From Haladaptatus sp. ZSTT2 (GTDB lineage Archaea; Halobacteriota; Halobacteria; Halobacteriales; Halococcaceae): 64,000 bases of DNA. Location of the stretch: the NCBI RefSeq assembly GCF_037081775.1, contig NZ_JBAMHQ010000001.1, forward strand, positions 2,666,001-2,730,000, in the 5' to 3' direction. Within the stretch, counting starts at the first letter, position 1; each line of letters opens with the position of its first letter. The position numbers and the translations under genes were made by a program. Below the pieces are notes generated by a model. The model made no database searches. It was not told where the DNA came from and saw nothing but the letters and a program-made list of their open reading frames with translations. Below, in pieces: positions 43,568 through 51,085 of this stretch.

Positions 43568-44494
43568 ATGTCTACGATAGAAAAACTCCAGCACCAGCTT
43601 GGCAGTGAGCGCGACGAGAGCATCCTGCGTACGCTCATCAGCCCGCCGACGGTGTTCATGATTCCACTCACGGTGCTGTTGGCGTTCATGTTCATCGGCC
43701 CGATTCTCTCCATCGTGTTGTTCTCGGTGATGCCGGGCAACAACCTGACGCTCAATCCCGCGACGTGGACGCTCGCAAACTACGCAGAGATTATCGGCGG
43801 CGTCATTGATGGGACGGGCGTCTACGGCGAGGTGATGTCGAACACCGTGCTCATCAGCGTCGCCACGACGCTCGCAACGCTCGTGTTCTCCTATCCGGCG
43901 GCCTACGCACTCGCGCGCAAAATCAAGCGATTCAAGCTGCTGTTCTTGCTCTCGCTCATCGTGCCGCTGTTCACGAGCGTCAACATCCGCGTGTTCGGGT
44001 GGGTGCTGTTTCTCGTGAAAAAGGGCGTCCTGCAGAGCCTGCTTGCCCAGTTCGGGATTACGACGCCGTCGCTGCTGTATCAAGAGTGGACCATCATCCT
44101 CGGGACGACGTACGTCTACATGCCGTTCATGCTGTTCCCGATTTACCTCTCCATCGGAGCCATCTCCGACGAGACGTTCGAGGCAGCCCGTGACCTCGGC
44201 GCGAGCCGGTATATGCTGTTTCGGGACATCGTGCTCCCGATGAGTAAACCGGGAATCATCATCGGGTGTCTGTTCGTGTTCGTCCTGAGTCTGGGTGCCG
44301 AAGTCGAGGCACAGCTGCTCGGTGGCGGGTCGATTTACACCGCTGCGAACAACATCAGCTACTCGTTTGGCTACTCACAGAACTGGCCGCTCGGGTCGGC
44401 ACAGGCGGTTGGCCTGCTCATCATCACGGTCATCGCCGGTATCGTCATCCTGCGGACAATCGACCTGCGTGAAATCGCCTCACGGGGGAGCTAA
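43568..44494 (+). CDS. ABC transporter permease (PotB type)
   Basis: A 308-residue permease with about six membrane helices and the EAA motif EAARDLGASRYMLFRDIVL, which docks with the ATPase. The N-terminal hydrophilic part (residues 1-30) is slightly longer than usual. The ATG at 43568 is chosen: longer starts would overlap the ATPase gene. It is followed after three bases by the second permease, making a heterodimeric channel. Confidence 0.9.
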   Translation: MSTIEKLQHQLGSERDESILRTLISPPTVFMIPLTVLLAFMFIGPILSIVLFSVMPGNNLTLNPATWTLANYAEIIGGVIDGTGVYGEVMSNTVLISVATTLATLVFSYPAAYALARKIKRFKLLFLLSLIVPLFTSVNIRVFGWVLFLVKKGVLQSLLAQFGITTPSLLYQEWTIILGTTYVYMPFMLFPIYLSIGAISDETFEAARDLGASRYMLFRDIVLPMSKPGIIIGCLFVFVLSLGAEVEAQLLGGGSIYTAANNISYSFGYSQNWPLGSAQAVGLLIITVIAGIVILRTIDLREIASRGS

Positions 44495-44497
44495 CCA

Positions 44498-45325
44498 ATG
44501 AGTACAGACCAATCCACCTCACTCGCGTCGCGCATCGGGGGCGGCCTCTGGTACGGCTACGTTGGACTCGTGGCGCTGTTTTTCATGTTGCCACTGTTCA
44601 GCCTCGTCATCGCGTCGTTCTACGACGGCCAGATTTTCTCGTTCCCCTACGAGTTTACGACCGACTGGTACGCGAAGGCACTCGCCTCTTCGAGCGTGCA
44701 GTCTGCGGTGTTGACGACGGCGAAAATCACCATCCCGGTGACGATTCTCTCGACTATTATCGGGACGGCTGGCGCGCTTGCCTACACCCGCCACGAGTTC
44801 GCGGGCCAAGAGCTGTTCAAAATCTTCGCGCTGTTGCCCATCTTCTTCCCGCTCATTCTTCTTGGGCTGGGGATGTCGATGTGGTCGAATCTGACCGGCC
44901 TCGGCTATGGCGTGCTGCCGGCGATTATCGGTGAACTCGTCTGGATTTCACCCATCGTGATGTTCGTCGTCTCCATCACCGCGCTGAGCGTCGACCCGAA
45001 CTTAGAGGAAGCCGCGAGAGACCTCGGGGCGGACACGGTGACGCTGTACAAAGACGTCATCTTGCCGCTCGTCTCCGATGGAATCGTGTCAGGTGCCATC
45101 TTCGCGTTCGTCCTCTCGTGGAACAACTACTACATCGTCTCCTACCTGAAGGGCTCTGACATCACCGTCACGACGTGGATTCATGGCCGGATGACCCAAG
45201 GGTTTACGCCCATCGTCCCGGCGCTCGCGTCGATGATTTTCTATCTCTCACTGGTGTTGCTCGTCATCGCTGTCATCATCGAACTGCGCGGCGAGAAAAT
45301 CAAGGCAGCGCTCAGCCGCGACTAG
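44498..45325 (+). CDS. ABC transporter permease (PotC type)
   Basis: A 275-residue permease with six membrane helices and EAARDLGADTVTLYKDVIL as its EAA motif. It resembles PotC-like partners: shorter N-terminus than PotB and the same fold. It closes the operon; a T-run follows the stop. Confidence 0.9.
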   Translation: MSTDQSTSLASRIGGGLWYGYVGLVALFFMLPLFSLVIASFYDGQIFSFPYEFTTDWYAKALASSSVQSAVLTTAKITIPVTILSTIIGTAGALAYTRHEFAGQELFKIFALLPIFFPLILLGLGMSMWSNLTGLGYGVLPAIIGELVWISPIVMFVVSITALSVDPNLEEAARDLGADTVTLYKDVILPLVSDGIVSGAIFAFVLSWNNYYIVSYLKGSDITVTTWIHGRMTQGFTPIVPALASMIFYLSLVLLVIAVIIELRGEKIKAALSRD

Positions 45326-45340
45326 CGCTCGTTCTCAGCA

Positions 45341-45346
45341 TTTTTT
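45341..45346 (+). terminator. Oligo-T terminator after the ABC operon
   Basis: A run of six T about 16 bases after the stop of the second permease, the usual archaeal termination signal. Confidence 0.5.
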
Positions 45347-45390
45347 CTCACACCGTAAACAGTCACGCGGTCCAGTCAATCCGGTACGGA

Positions 45391-45424
45391 GTAAAGACAA
45401 TCCGCAGATATATGTGGTGTGCCA
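45391..45424 (+). promoter_or_regulatory. Shared promoter element, copy B (HTH regulator)
   Basis: GTAAAGACAATCCGCAGATATATGTGG (45391-45417) carries CGCA, four bases, then TATGTGG, followed by TGTGCCA. The GTGG-TGTG-CCA part forms a small dyad. It lies 36-50 bases before the regulator's ATG, so the regulator may control itself. Confidence 0.5.
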
Positions 45425-45452
45425 GCCAAGCGCACTCAATTCCTATACTCAC

Positions 45453-46151
45453 ATGCTCGAATACACCTTTAGCATCAAACATCGAGGGTGCTGGACGGAG
45501 GCGGTCAACGTCACATTTCCCGACATCGAAGCGACCATCATCTACTCCTATCGACTGGGACGCACGAGCGTGACGATGATAGAGGCGACCAACGTCACCG
45601 ACCCGGACGCGTTCGTCGCGTGGCTCTCCGACCACGAAGTGATGACCACAGCCCACCTCATCAACTACGACGACGACCAGCAGACGGCGTTCGTCAGCCT
45701 CTCCGGTGACTACGACACGGAGACAGAGCCGGTTCTCAACGTCCTCTTGCGAAACGAGTGCTTTCCAACTGTGCCGTCAACGGTCGAAAACGGCTGGGAA
45801 CACTGGAGCGTCGTCGCCTCCTCACACGAACTCGTGAGCAAAGCCCACGAAGAGTTGCGCGACCTCGGAACCGTCGAAGTCGAGTCGCTCAAATCCCCGG
45901 AGCTCGACCGCCTCCTGACCGGGTTGACCGAGGTCAAACAAGCCGTCCAGAACCTCTCGCCTCGCCAGCGAGAGGTGTTGAGTCGGGCCATCGACGAGGG
46001 CTACTACGACTCGCCGCGGGCGTGTAAACTCGCGGAACTCGCGGAACTCGACTCTGCGAACACCTCGACGGTTGGCGAGCATCTCCGCCGGTCTGAGGCG
46101 AAAATTCTCAAAGCCGTAAAACCCCTCCTCACGAAAGAAGCGAACTCTTAG
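45453..46151 (+). CDS. Bat-type HTH transcriptional regulator (HTH_10)
   Basis: A 232-residue haloarchaeal regulator. The N-terminal 150 residues form a sensor-like domain without obvious cofactor motif; the C-terminal part is the HTH_10 (bacterio-opsin activator-type) domain with LSPRQREVLSRAIDEGYYD and TSTVGEHLRRSEAKIL. It lies between the ABC transporter and the glutamine-synthetase-like gene, and its promoter carries the element shared with two neighbouring operons, so it is the prime candidate for their regulator. The ATG at 45453 is chosen. It overlaps the convergent ligase by four bases. Confidence 0.85.
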   Translation: MLEYTFSIKHRGCWTEAVNVTFPDIEATIIYSYRLGRTSVTMIEATNVTDPDAFVAWLSDHEVMTTAHLINYDDDQQTAFVSLSGDYDTETEPVLNVLLRNECFPTVPSTVENGWEHWSVVASSHELVSKAHEELRDLGTVEVESLKSPELDRLLTGLTEVKQAVQNLSPRQREVLSRAIDEGYYDSPRACKLAELAELDSANTSTVGEHLRRSEAKILKAVKPLLTKEANS

Positions 46152-47485
46152 AACTCGTCTACGTACTCGTCGCGCTCCCACGACGTGACGTGGTTCTGGT
46201 AGCGGTCGAACTCGTCGCGCTTGATTTTGATGAACTCGGTAACGAGGTCGTCGCCGAGCGCGTCGCGGAGCACTTCGTCTTGCTCTAAGTGCTGGAGCGC
46301 ACCCCACAGCGTCCGTGGGAGCGTCTCGTAGTCTTCGTTGTACGCGTTCTTGGTGGTTGGCTCGCCCGGGTCGGTCTCGTTTTTGATGCCGTCAAGCCCC
46401 GCCGCGAGTGTGGCGGCCATGGCGAGATACGGATTGATTGAGGTGTCGGGAACCCGGTGTTCGATGCGGCTTGCGCTGCCGAGCTCCGGTGGAATGCGGA
46501 GAACGGTCGAGCGGTTGTCCGGCCCCCACGCAATCGACGAGGGTGCCCAGATGCCGGGGATGAGGCGCTTATACGAGTTGACCGTCGGCGCACAGATGGC
46601 AGTGAGCGCCTTCATGTGGTCGAGCAGCCCGCCGATGAAGTAGCGCGCGTCGTCAGAAATCCCGGCTCCCTCTGCTGGGTGTTGGCCCGCCGGGAAGTCG
46701 AGGTTGTTCTCGGCTGCGGCGAACTGATTTTCCTCGACGGTGCTGTCCCACAGGCTGAGGTGAAAGTGCATCCCGTTTGCGTCCTCGCCCGAGTAGGGTC
46801 GGGGCATCATGGTCGCTTTCAGGCCGTGGCGACGCGAGATAGCTTTCAGCATGTGGCGGAAGAACATGACGCCGTCCGCCGCCGTGAGTGGGTCGTCGTA
46901 CTTGATGTTGACCTCGTACTGGCCGGGCTGGGACTCTTGGTGTGCACCGGTGACTTCGTAGCCCGCGGCGGCCATCGCCTCGCGCCAGTCTTCGAACTGC
47001 GAGCGCGCCTGGTCTACGGCGTCCATGTCGTACGAACAGCGCGTGTTGAAAGGTTCGAGGCCGTCTTCGGTTTCGACCATGAGCGAGAACTCCGTCTCGA
47101 TTCCGGCGAGCGGCGTGTACCCTTCTGCTTCGAGTTCGTCGATGACGTTCTTGAGCACGCCGCGCGAACAGAGGTCGAGTTGCGCACCATCGACGCGCGT
47201 GAGGTCTGAGAACACCATCGCGGTGTTCTCCTCCCACGAGACGGGCTTCAACGATTCTTCGTCTGGCACCGCCATCATGTCGCCGGACTCGGGCCCATAC
47301 TTTGGGTCGTCGAGCAACCCGGGTTCGAGCGTGAGTTCCGCAACCCCGTTTGCAAACCCGACACCCTCGTCTGTGGCGTGTTCGTACTCCGCTTTCGGCA
47401 GCGAAATCCCACGGGCGACACCGTTCAAATCTGTCCACACCAGTCTGACCCAGTCAATGTCGGCTGTATCAAGTTGCACACTCAT
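46148..47485 (-). CDS. Glutamine synthetase family ligase (PuuA/GlnA-like)
   Basis: A 445-residue protein of the glutamine synthetase fold. It has an N-terminal beta-grasp part (WVRLVWTDLNGVARG), the active-site glutamates in AGIETEFSLM and PGQYEVNIKYDD, the ATP site HFHLSLWD, and RIPPELGSASRIEHRVPD with the substrate arginine region. It lacks the adenylylation tyrosine loop. Some family members, such as PuuA, glutamylate amines rather than ammonia; placement beside an aldehyde dehydrogenase and an amine-type transporter favours that role. This is inference; ordinary ammonia assimilation cannot be excluded. Confidence 0.85.
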   Translation of the reverse strand: MSVQLDTADIDWVRLVWTDLNGVARGISLPKAEYEHATDEGVGFANGVAELTLEPGLLDDPKYGPESGDMMAVPDEESLKPVSWEENTAMVFSDLTRVDGAQLDLCSRGVLKNVIDELEAEGYTPLAGIETEFSLMVETEDGLEPFNTRCSYDMDAVDQARSQFEDWREAMAAAGYEVTGAHQESQPGQYEVNIKYDDPLTAADGVMFFRHMLKAISRRHGLKATMMPRPYSGEDANGMHFHLSLWDSTVEENQFAAAENNLDFPAGQHPAEGAGISDDARYFIGGLLDHMKALTAICAPTVNSYKRLIPGIWAPSSIAWGPDNRSTVLRIPPELGSASRIEHRVPDTSINPYLAMAATLAAGLDGIKNETDPGEPTTKNAYNEDYETLPRTLWGALQHLEQDEVLRDALGDDLVTEFIKIKRDEFDRYQNHVTSWERDEYVDEF

Positions 47486-47543
47486 CTAAGCGTCTGTGTA
47501 GTCAACGCATGCCACAGTCCATAGCCTTTGACCCGCAGACTTG

Positions 47544-47558
47544 CGATATATTATAACT
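47544..47558 (-). promoter_or_regulatory. TATA box of the glutamine-synthetase-like gene
   Basis: AGTTATAATATATCG on the minus strand lies 59-73 bases before the ATG at 47485; it faces the aldehyde dehydrogenase promoter. It implies a leader of about 35 bases. Confidence 0.55.
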
Positions 47559-47606
47559 GCACTCGCTCCCTCGGCCGGTTTTTCCGCCTGACCTGCGGTG
47601 ACACCC

Positions 47607-47615
47607 GTTATAAAG
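47607..47615 (+). promoter_or_regulatory. TATA box of the aldehyde dehydrogenase operon
   Basis: GTTATAAAG lies 54-62 bases before the ATG at 47669, giving a leader of about 30 bases. Together with the opposite box it makes a 183-base divergent promoter region. Confidence 0.5.
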
Positions 47616-47668
47616 AGTCCCAACATGGTGGAGTAACCGATAGGCGTGTCACCGATGTTCACACTCGT

Positions 47669-49117
47669 ATGGTTGAATACGAACTGCTCATTGACGGCGA
47701 CAAGCGAGAGGCGGGAGAGAGCCTCACCGTCACGAATCCAGCCACGGGCGAATCGCTCGGCAGCGTCGCGAAAGGGACGCGCGAGCAGGCCCGGGAGGCA
47801 ATCGCCGCGGCAGCGCGGACGAAAAACGAGTGGGCGAGCGCCCCACCCAGTGAGCGCACAGCCGCGCTCACTGAAGTCGCAGACGAACTCGAAGCGGTCG
47901 CGGGCGACCTCGCGTACCTCCTCGCAGAAGAGACCGGCAAGCCACTCGCCACCGCCGAGGGTGAAGTCGGTGAGACAATCGCCCAGTTCCGATTCTACGC
48001 GGGCGTCACCGACAAGGTGAGAGGCGACACCGTTCCGACGCCCGACCACCGGTTCAACTACACGAAGCGGGTTCCCTACGGCGTCACGGCGCACATCGTT
48101 CCGTGGAACTACCCGCTGTTGCTCGGCACGCGGAGCATCGCCGCCGCCCTCGCAACCGGCAACACGCTCGTCATCAAACCGCCGAGTCAGGCACCGCTCG
48201 CGACGATGTGGGTGTGTGAACTCATCGTCGAGGCGACGCCCGCAGGCGTCGTGAACGTCGTGCCCGGGTCGGGTAGCGACGTCGGCGACGAACTCGCGTC
48301 GAACGCAAACGTCGATGCGATCACGTTCACCGGGTCAGTCGGCGTGGGCCAGCACGTCCTGTCGGCGGCGGCAGAACACATCACGCCCGTGGACGTGGAA
48401 CTCGGCGGGAAGGCTCCCGCAATCGTTCTCGACGATGCCGACGTAGAAAACGCCGCCCGTGGTGTGGTACAGGGCATCTTCTCGAACAACGGACAGAACT
48501 GCGTGGCCACCTCCAGACTCGTGGTTCACGAATCGCTCCACGACGAGTTGGTCTCGCGCATCGTAGAAAAGACCGAACGCATCACCCTCGGGCCGGGAAC
48601 CGACCCCGAGACGGACATGGGGCCGGTCATCACCGAGAGCGCACTCGAAGAGATGCTGGCGTACGTAGAAGGGGCAAAGGCGGAGGGTGCAACCGTCATC
48701 GCTGGCGGAAAACGCCCGGACGACCCTGCGCTCGCAGACGGCCATTATCTCGAACCGACGATTATCGACGGCGTGACGAACGACATGACCGTCGCGTGTG
48801 AGGAAATCTTCGGGCCAGTGCTCTCGATTATCACCGTCGATTCGACCGCTGAAGCCATCGAGGTGGCGAACGACTCCCGGTTCGCGCTCGCCGCCTCACT
48901 CTGGACGGACCGGCTTGCGGCGACGAAACTCGCAGACGACTTAGACCACGGCCTCGTCGCCGTGAACACGTTCCCCGTCTCGATGCCACAGAGTCCGTGG
49001 GGCGGGAACAAAGAATCGGGCATCGGGAGAGAGGGCGGTCTCGAAGGGGTCGAAGCGTTCACCACGGTCAACAGCGTCGTCGTCGAGTTCGACGAGATGG
49101 AGGACCCCTACCTGTGA
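47669..49117 (+). CDS. NAD(P)-dependent aldehyde dehydrogenase
   Basis: A 482-residue ALDH that oxidises an aldehyde to an acid. Motifs: PWNYPLLLGTRSIAAAL, the nucleotide loop FTGSVGVGQHV, the general-base Glu in VELGGKAPAIVLDD and the catalytic Cys in NNGQNCVATSR; EEIFGPVLSIITV near the end. Catalytic residues are complete. It shares a promoter region with the glutamine-synthetase-like gene, and its stop overlaps the start of the M81 gene (GTGA). In gamma-glutamylation pathways such an enzyme (PuuC) oxidises the aldehyde intermediate; substrate here is inferred. Confidence 0.92.
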   Translation: MVEYELLIDGDKREAGESLTVTNPATGESLGSVAKGTREQAREAIAAAARTKNEWASAPPSERTAALTEVADELEAVAGDLAYLLAEETGKPLATAEGEVGETIAQFRFYAGVTDKVRGDTVPTPDHRFNYTKRVPYGVTAHIVPWNYPLLLGTRSIAAALATGNTLVIKPPSQAPLATMWVCELIVEATPAGVVNVVPGSGSDVGDELASNANVDAITFTGSVGVGQHVLSAAAEHITPVDVELGGKAPAIVLDDADVENAARGVVQGIFSNNGQNCVATSRLVVHESLHDELVSRIVEKTERITLGPGTDPETDMGPVITESALEEMLAYVEGAKAEGATVIAGGKRPDDPALADGHYLEPTIIDGVTNDMTVACEEIFGPVLSIITVDSTAEAIEVANDSRFALAASLWTDRLAATKLADDLDHGLVAVNTFPVSMPQSPWGGNKESGIGREGGLEGVEAFTTVNSVVVEFDEMEDPYL

Positions 49118-50580
49118 GCGGTAAAACCGTCGTCGTCGGGCGCATCAAACACGAGACGCACACGTTCTCGTCGCTCACGACGGATTACGACGAGTTCGCG
49201 GCCACGTCGCTGTTCTTTGGCGACGAAATCATCCCCGAGTTCACCGACACGAACACCGACCTTGGTGGTTTTCTCGAGGTTGCGGACGAACAGGATTGGG
49301 AGGTCGTCCCGACCGTCGCCGCGAACGCCACTCCCGGTGGCATCGTCACCGACGAGGCGCTCGAATCCTTCCTCGATTCGCTCGTCTCGGGCGTAGAGGA
49401 GGCAGACCCGGACGCAGTGTTGCTTGGCCTCCACGGCGCGATGGTCGCAGAGAGCCACCCCGACGGAGACGGCTACATCCTCGAACGCGTCCGCGAGGCG
49501 GCAGGCGACGTGCCGGTGATGGCGACGCTCGACTTACACGCGAACATCTCAGACAGAATGGGCGAGTTGGCAGATGGGCTGTTCGGCTACGACACCTACC
49601 CGCACGTCGACATTGGGGAAACCGGCGTCGAAGCCGCAGAAGCCATGGCTGCCACGCTCGCTGGCGACCTCGATCCGGTCGTGGTCATAGAACGAGAGCG
49701 GTTGCTGCCGCCGCTGCCACCGCTCCAGACGGCCATCGAACCGATGCGGTCGCTCCTTGATTCGGCTTCGCAGCACGAACACGCTCTCGCGCCCGACATC
49801 TCGGTGTTCGGCGGCTACGCCTACGCAGACGTGCCAGAGGCTGGATTCAGCGTGGTCGGCGTCACCGACGCCGCGTGTGCGGAGAAGACGCGAGCGGTCT
49901 GTGCAGAACTCGCGAGCGAAGCGTGGGACCGGCGAAGCGAGTTCGACCGGTCGTACACGTCGGTCGAAGCCGCCGCCAGCGAAGCTGCGGAGTGGACAGG
50001 CGAAAAACCGCTGTTGCTCGCAGACATCTCGGACAACCCCGGTGGCGGGGCCGCAGAGGACGGCACGGTGCTCCTCGAAGCCCTACTCTCGGCGGGCGTC
50101 GAGAACGCCGCCCTCGCAATGCTTTACGACCCGGCCGCAGTGGAGGCGGCCGTCGAAGCCGGTGTCGGAGCCGACGTTGCAGTCGAACTCGGCGGCCACA
50201 CAGAGGCAAACGGCGACCCGCTTTCGGTGACGGGAACGGTGCATCGCATCACCGACGGCACGTACAGAAATCGCGGCCCGATGTCCACTGGGTTGCAGGT
50301 GAGCTTCGGGAAAACGGCCGTCCTCGACGTAGACGGCGTCTCGGTTATCGTCGGCTCACACCGCCAGCAGCCCTACGACCCCGAGGCGTTCCGAAGTCAG
50401 GGTATCACGCCGGAAGACTGCGCCGTGCTTGTCGTGAAAAGTACGGTGCACTACCGCGCTGGTTTCGAACCGCTCGTCGGCGAGATTCGAGAGGTAGCGA
50501 CGCCGGGAATGGCAGACCCAGACCTCACGCAGTTCACGTACGAGCACGTTTCGCGGCCCATGTACCCACTCGATAGCTGA
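49114..50580 (+). CDS. M81 family metallohydrolase (MlrC-like)
   Basis: A 488-residue protein of the MlrC (microcystinase C-type) family. The start (GTG at 49114) gives TVVVGRIKHETHTFS, the family's first motif. The zinc-ligand pattern Asp140-x-His142 (TLDLHANIS) and His164 (YDTYPHVD) has the Asp-x-His-x21-His spacing typical of the family; LHGAMVAESHPDGDGY and LADISDNPGGGAAEDGT are also conserved. Family members cleave amide or peptide bonds. The GTGA overlap with aldehyde dehydrogenase means coupled translation. Its own substrate is unknown. Confidence 0.86.
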   Translation: MSGKTVVVGRIKHETHTFSSLTTDYDEFAATSLFFGDEIIPEFTDTNTDLGGFLEVADEQDWEVVPTVAANATPGGIVTDEALESFLDSLVSGVEEADPDAVLLGLHGAMVAESHPDGDGYILERVREAAGDVPVMATLDLHANISDRMGELADGLFGYDTYPHVDIGETGVEAAEAMAATLAGDLDPVVVIERERLLPPLPPLQTAIEPMRSLLDSASQHEHALAPDISVFGGYAYADVPEAGFSVVGVTDAACAEKTRAVCAELASEAWDRRSEFDRSYTSVEAAASEAAEWTGEKPLLLADISDNPGGGAAEDGTVLLEALLSAGVENAALAMLYDPAAVEAAVEAGVGADVAVELGGHTEANGDPLSVTGTVHRITDGTYRNRGPMSTGLQVSFGKTAVLDVDGVSVIVGSHRQQPYDPEAFRSQGITPEDCAVLVVKSTVHYRAGFEPLVGEIREVATPGMADPDLTQFTYEHVSRPMYPLDS

Positions 50581-50862
50581 TTAAAACTCGTCGTCTTCGA
50601 TGGGGAGCGCTTCGTCGAGAAGCGCTTCGAGTTCGTCGTCATCTGCACCTTCTTCTTTGGCAAGTTCGCGCATCGCCGCCCGCCGCGACCGGTCGCGCGC
50701 GGTTTCGAGCGCATCGATGAACTGGTCTGCCTGTCCAGTGGTAAGCAATACTTGGTCTGACCACTCGCCGTCGTGCACCTTTATCCGAACCCCAATCGCG
50801 TACTGTTCGGGGGTACGGATAAAGCGGACTTCGAACTCGTCTTGTCCAGTGATTTTCGCCAT
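50581..50862 (-). CDS. Small conserved protein of unknown function
   Basis: A 93-residue acidic protein: a short beta-rich N-terminus (DEFEVRFIRTPEQYAIGVRI, GEWSDQVLLT) then a helical C-terminus (TGQADQFIDALETARDRSR) with an acidic end. No signal or catalytic motif. It ends one base from the convergent M81 gene. A TATA box on the minus strand (about 50884-50893) lies 22-31 bases ahead and a near-perfect 17-base palindrome covers the expected transcription start. It could be a small regulator or binding protein of the pathway; that is only a guess from position. Confidence 0.7.
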   Translation of the reverse strand: MAKITGQDEFEVRFIRTPEQYAIGVRIKVHDGEWSDQVLLTTGQADQFIDALETARDRSRRAAMRELAKEEGADDDELEALLDEALPIEDDEF

Positions 50863-50869
50863 TCCTCAC

Positions 50870-50886
50870 TTGCATGTTACGTGCAA
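50870..50886. promoter_or_regulatory. Near-palindromic operator candidate TTGCATGTTACGTGCAA
   Basis: Seven of eight base pairs of this 17-base sequence are symmetric. It sits 8-24 bases before the start of the 93-residue gene, between its TATA box and its ATG, and 200 bases before the divergent alcohol dehydrogenase. The placement suits a repressor or an activator. Confidence 0.45.
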
Positions 50887-50893
50887 TATACTT
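50884..50893 (-). promoter_or_regulatory. TATA box of the small unknown gene
   Basis: AGTATATTGC on the minus strand lies 22-31 bases before the ATG at 50862, consistent with a leaderless transcript. Confidence 0.5.
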
Positions 50894-50921
50894 AGGCGGG
50901 CCGGTGGAAACCGACGCACGG

Positions 50922-50954
50922 AGCTATTTAAACATCCGCAGGTATGTGGCAGAA
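50922..50954 (+). promoter_or_regulatory. Shared promoter element, copy C (alcohol dehydrogenase - gcvT - gcvH)
   Basis: The AT-rich box GCTATTTAAAC (50923-50933) is followed by CGCAGG then TATGTGGCAGAA (50943-50954) and CCAC, giving a GTGG-CAGAA-CCAC dyad. It matches copy A at 16 of 18 positions. Its 3' end is about 130 bases before the ATG at 51086, so the mRNA would have a leader of similar length. Confidence 0.55.
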
Positions 50955-51085
50955 CCACCTTGCACGCTAGAGAGCAACACACAGGTTGCATGACCGGTGT
51001 GTTCAGCTCCGAGACACTGCCGTGGGCTGTGGTTGCCCGCGTGGTTGACGTTAGCTCGACGGGCACACCATCCACGTAGCATATC

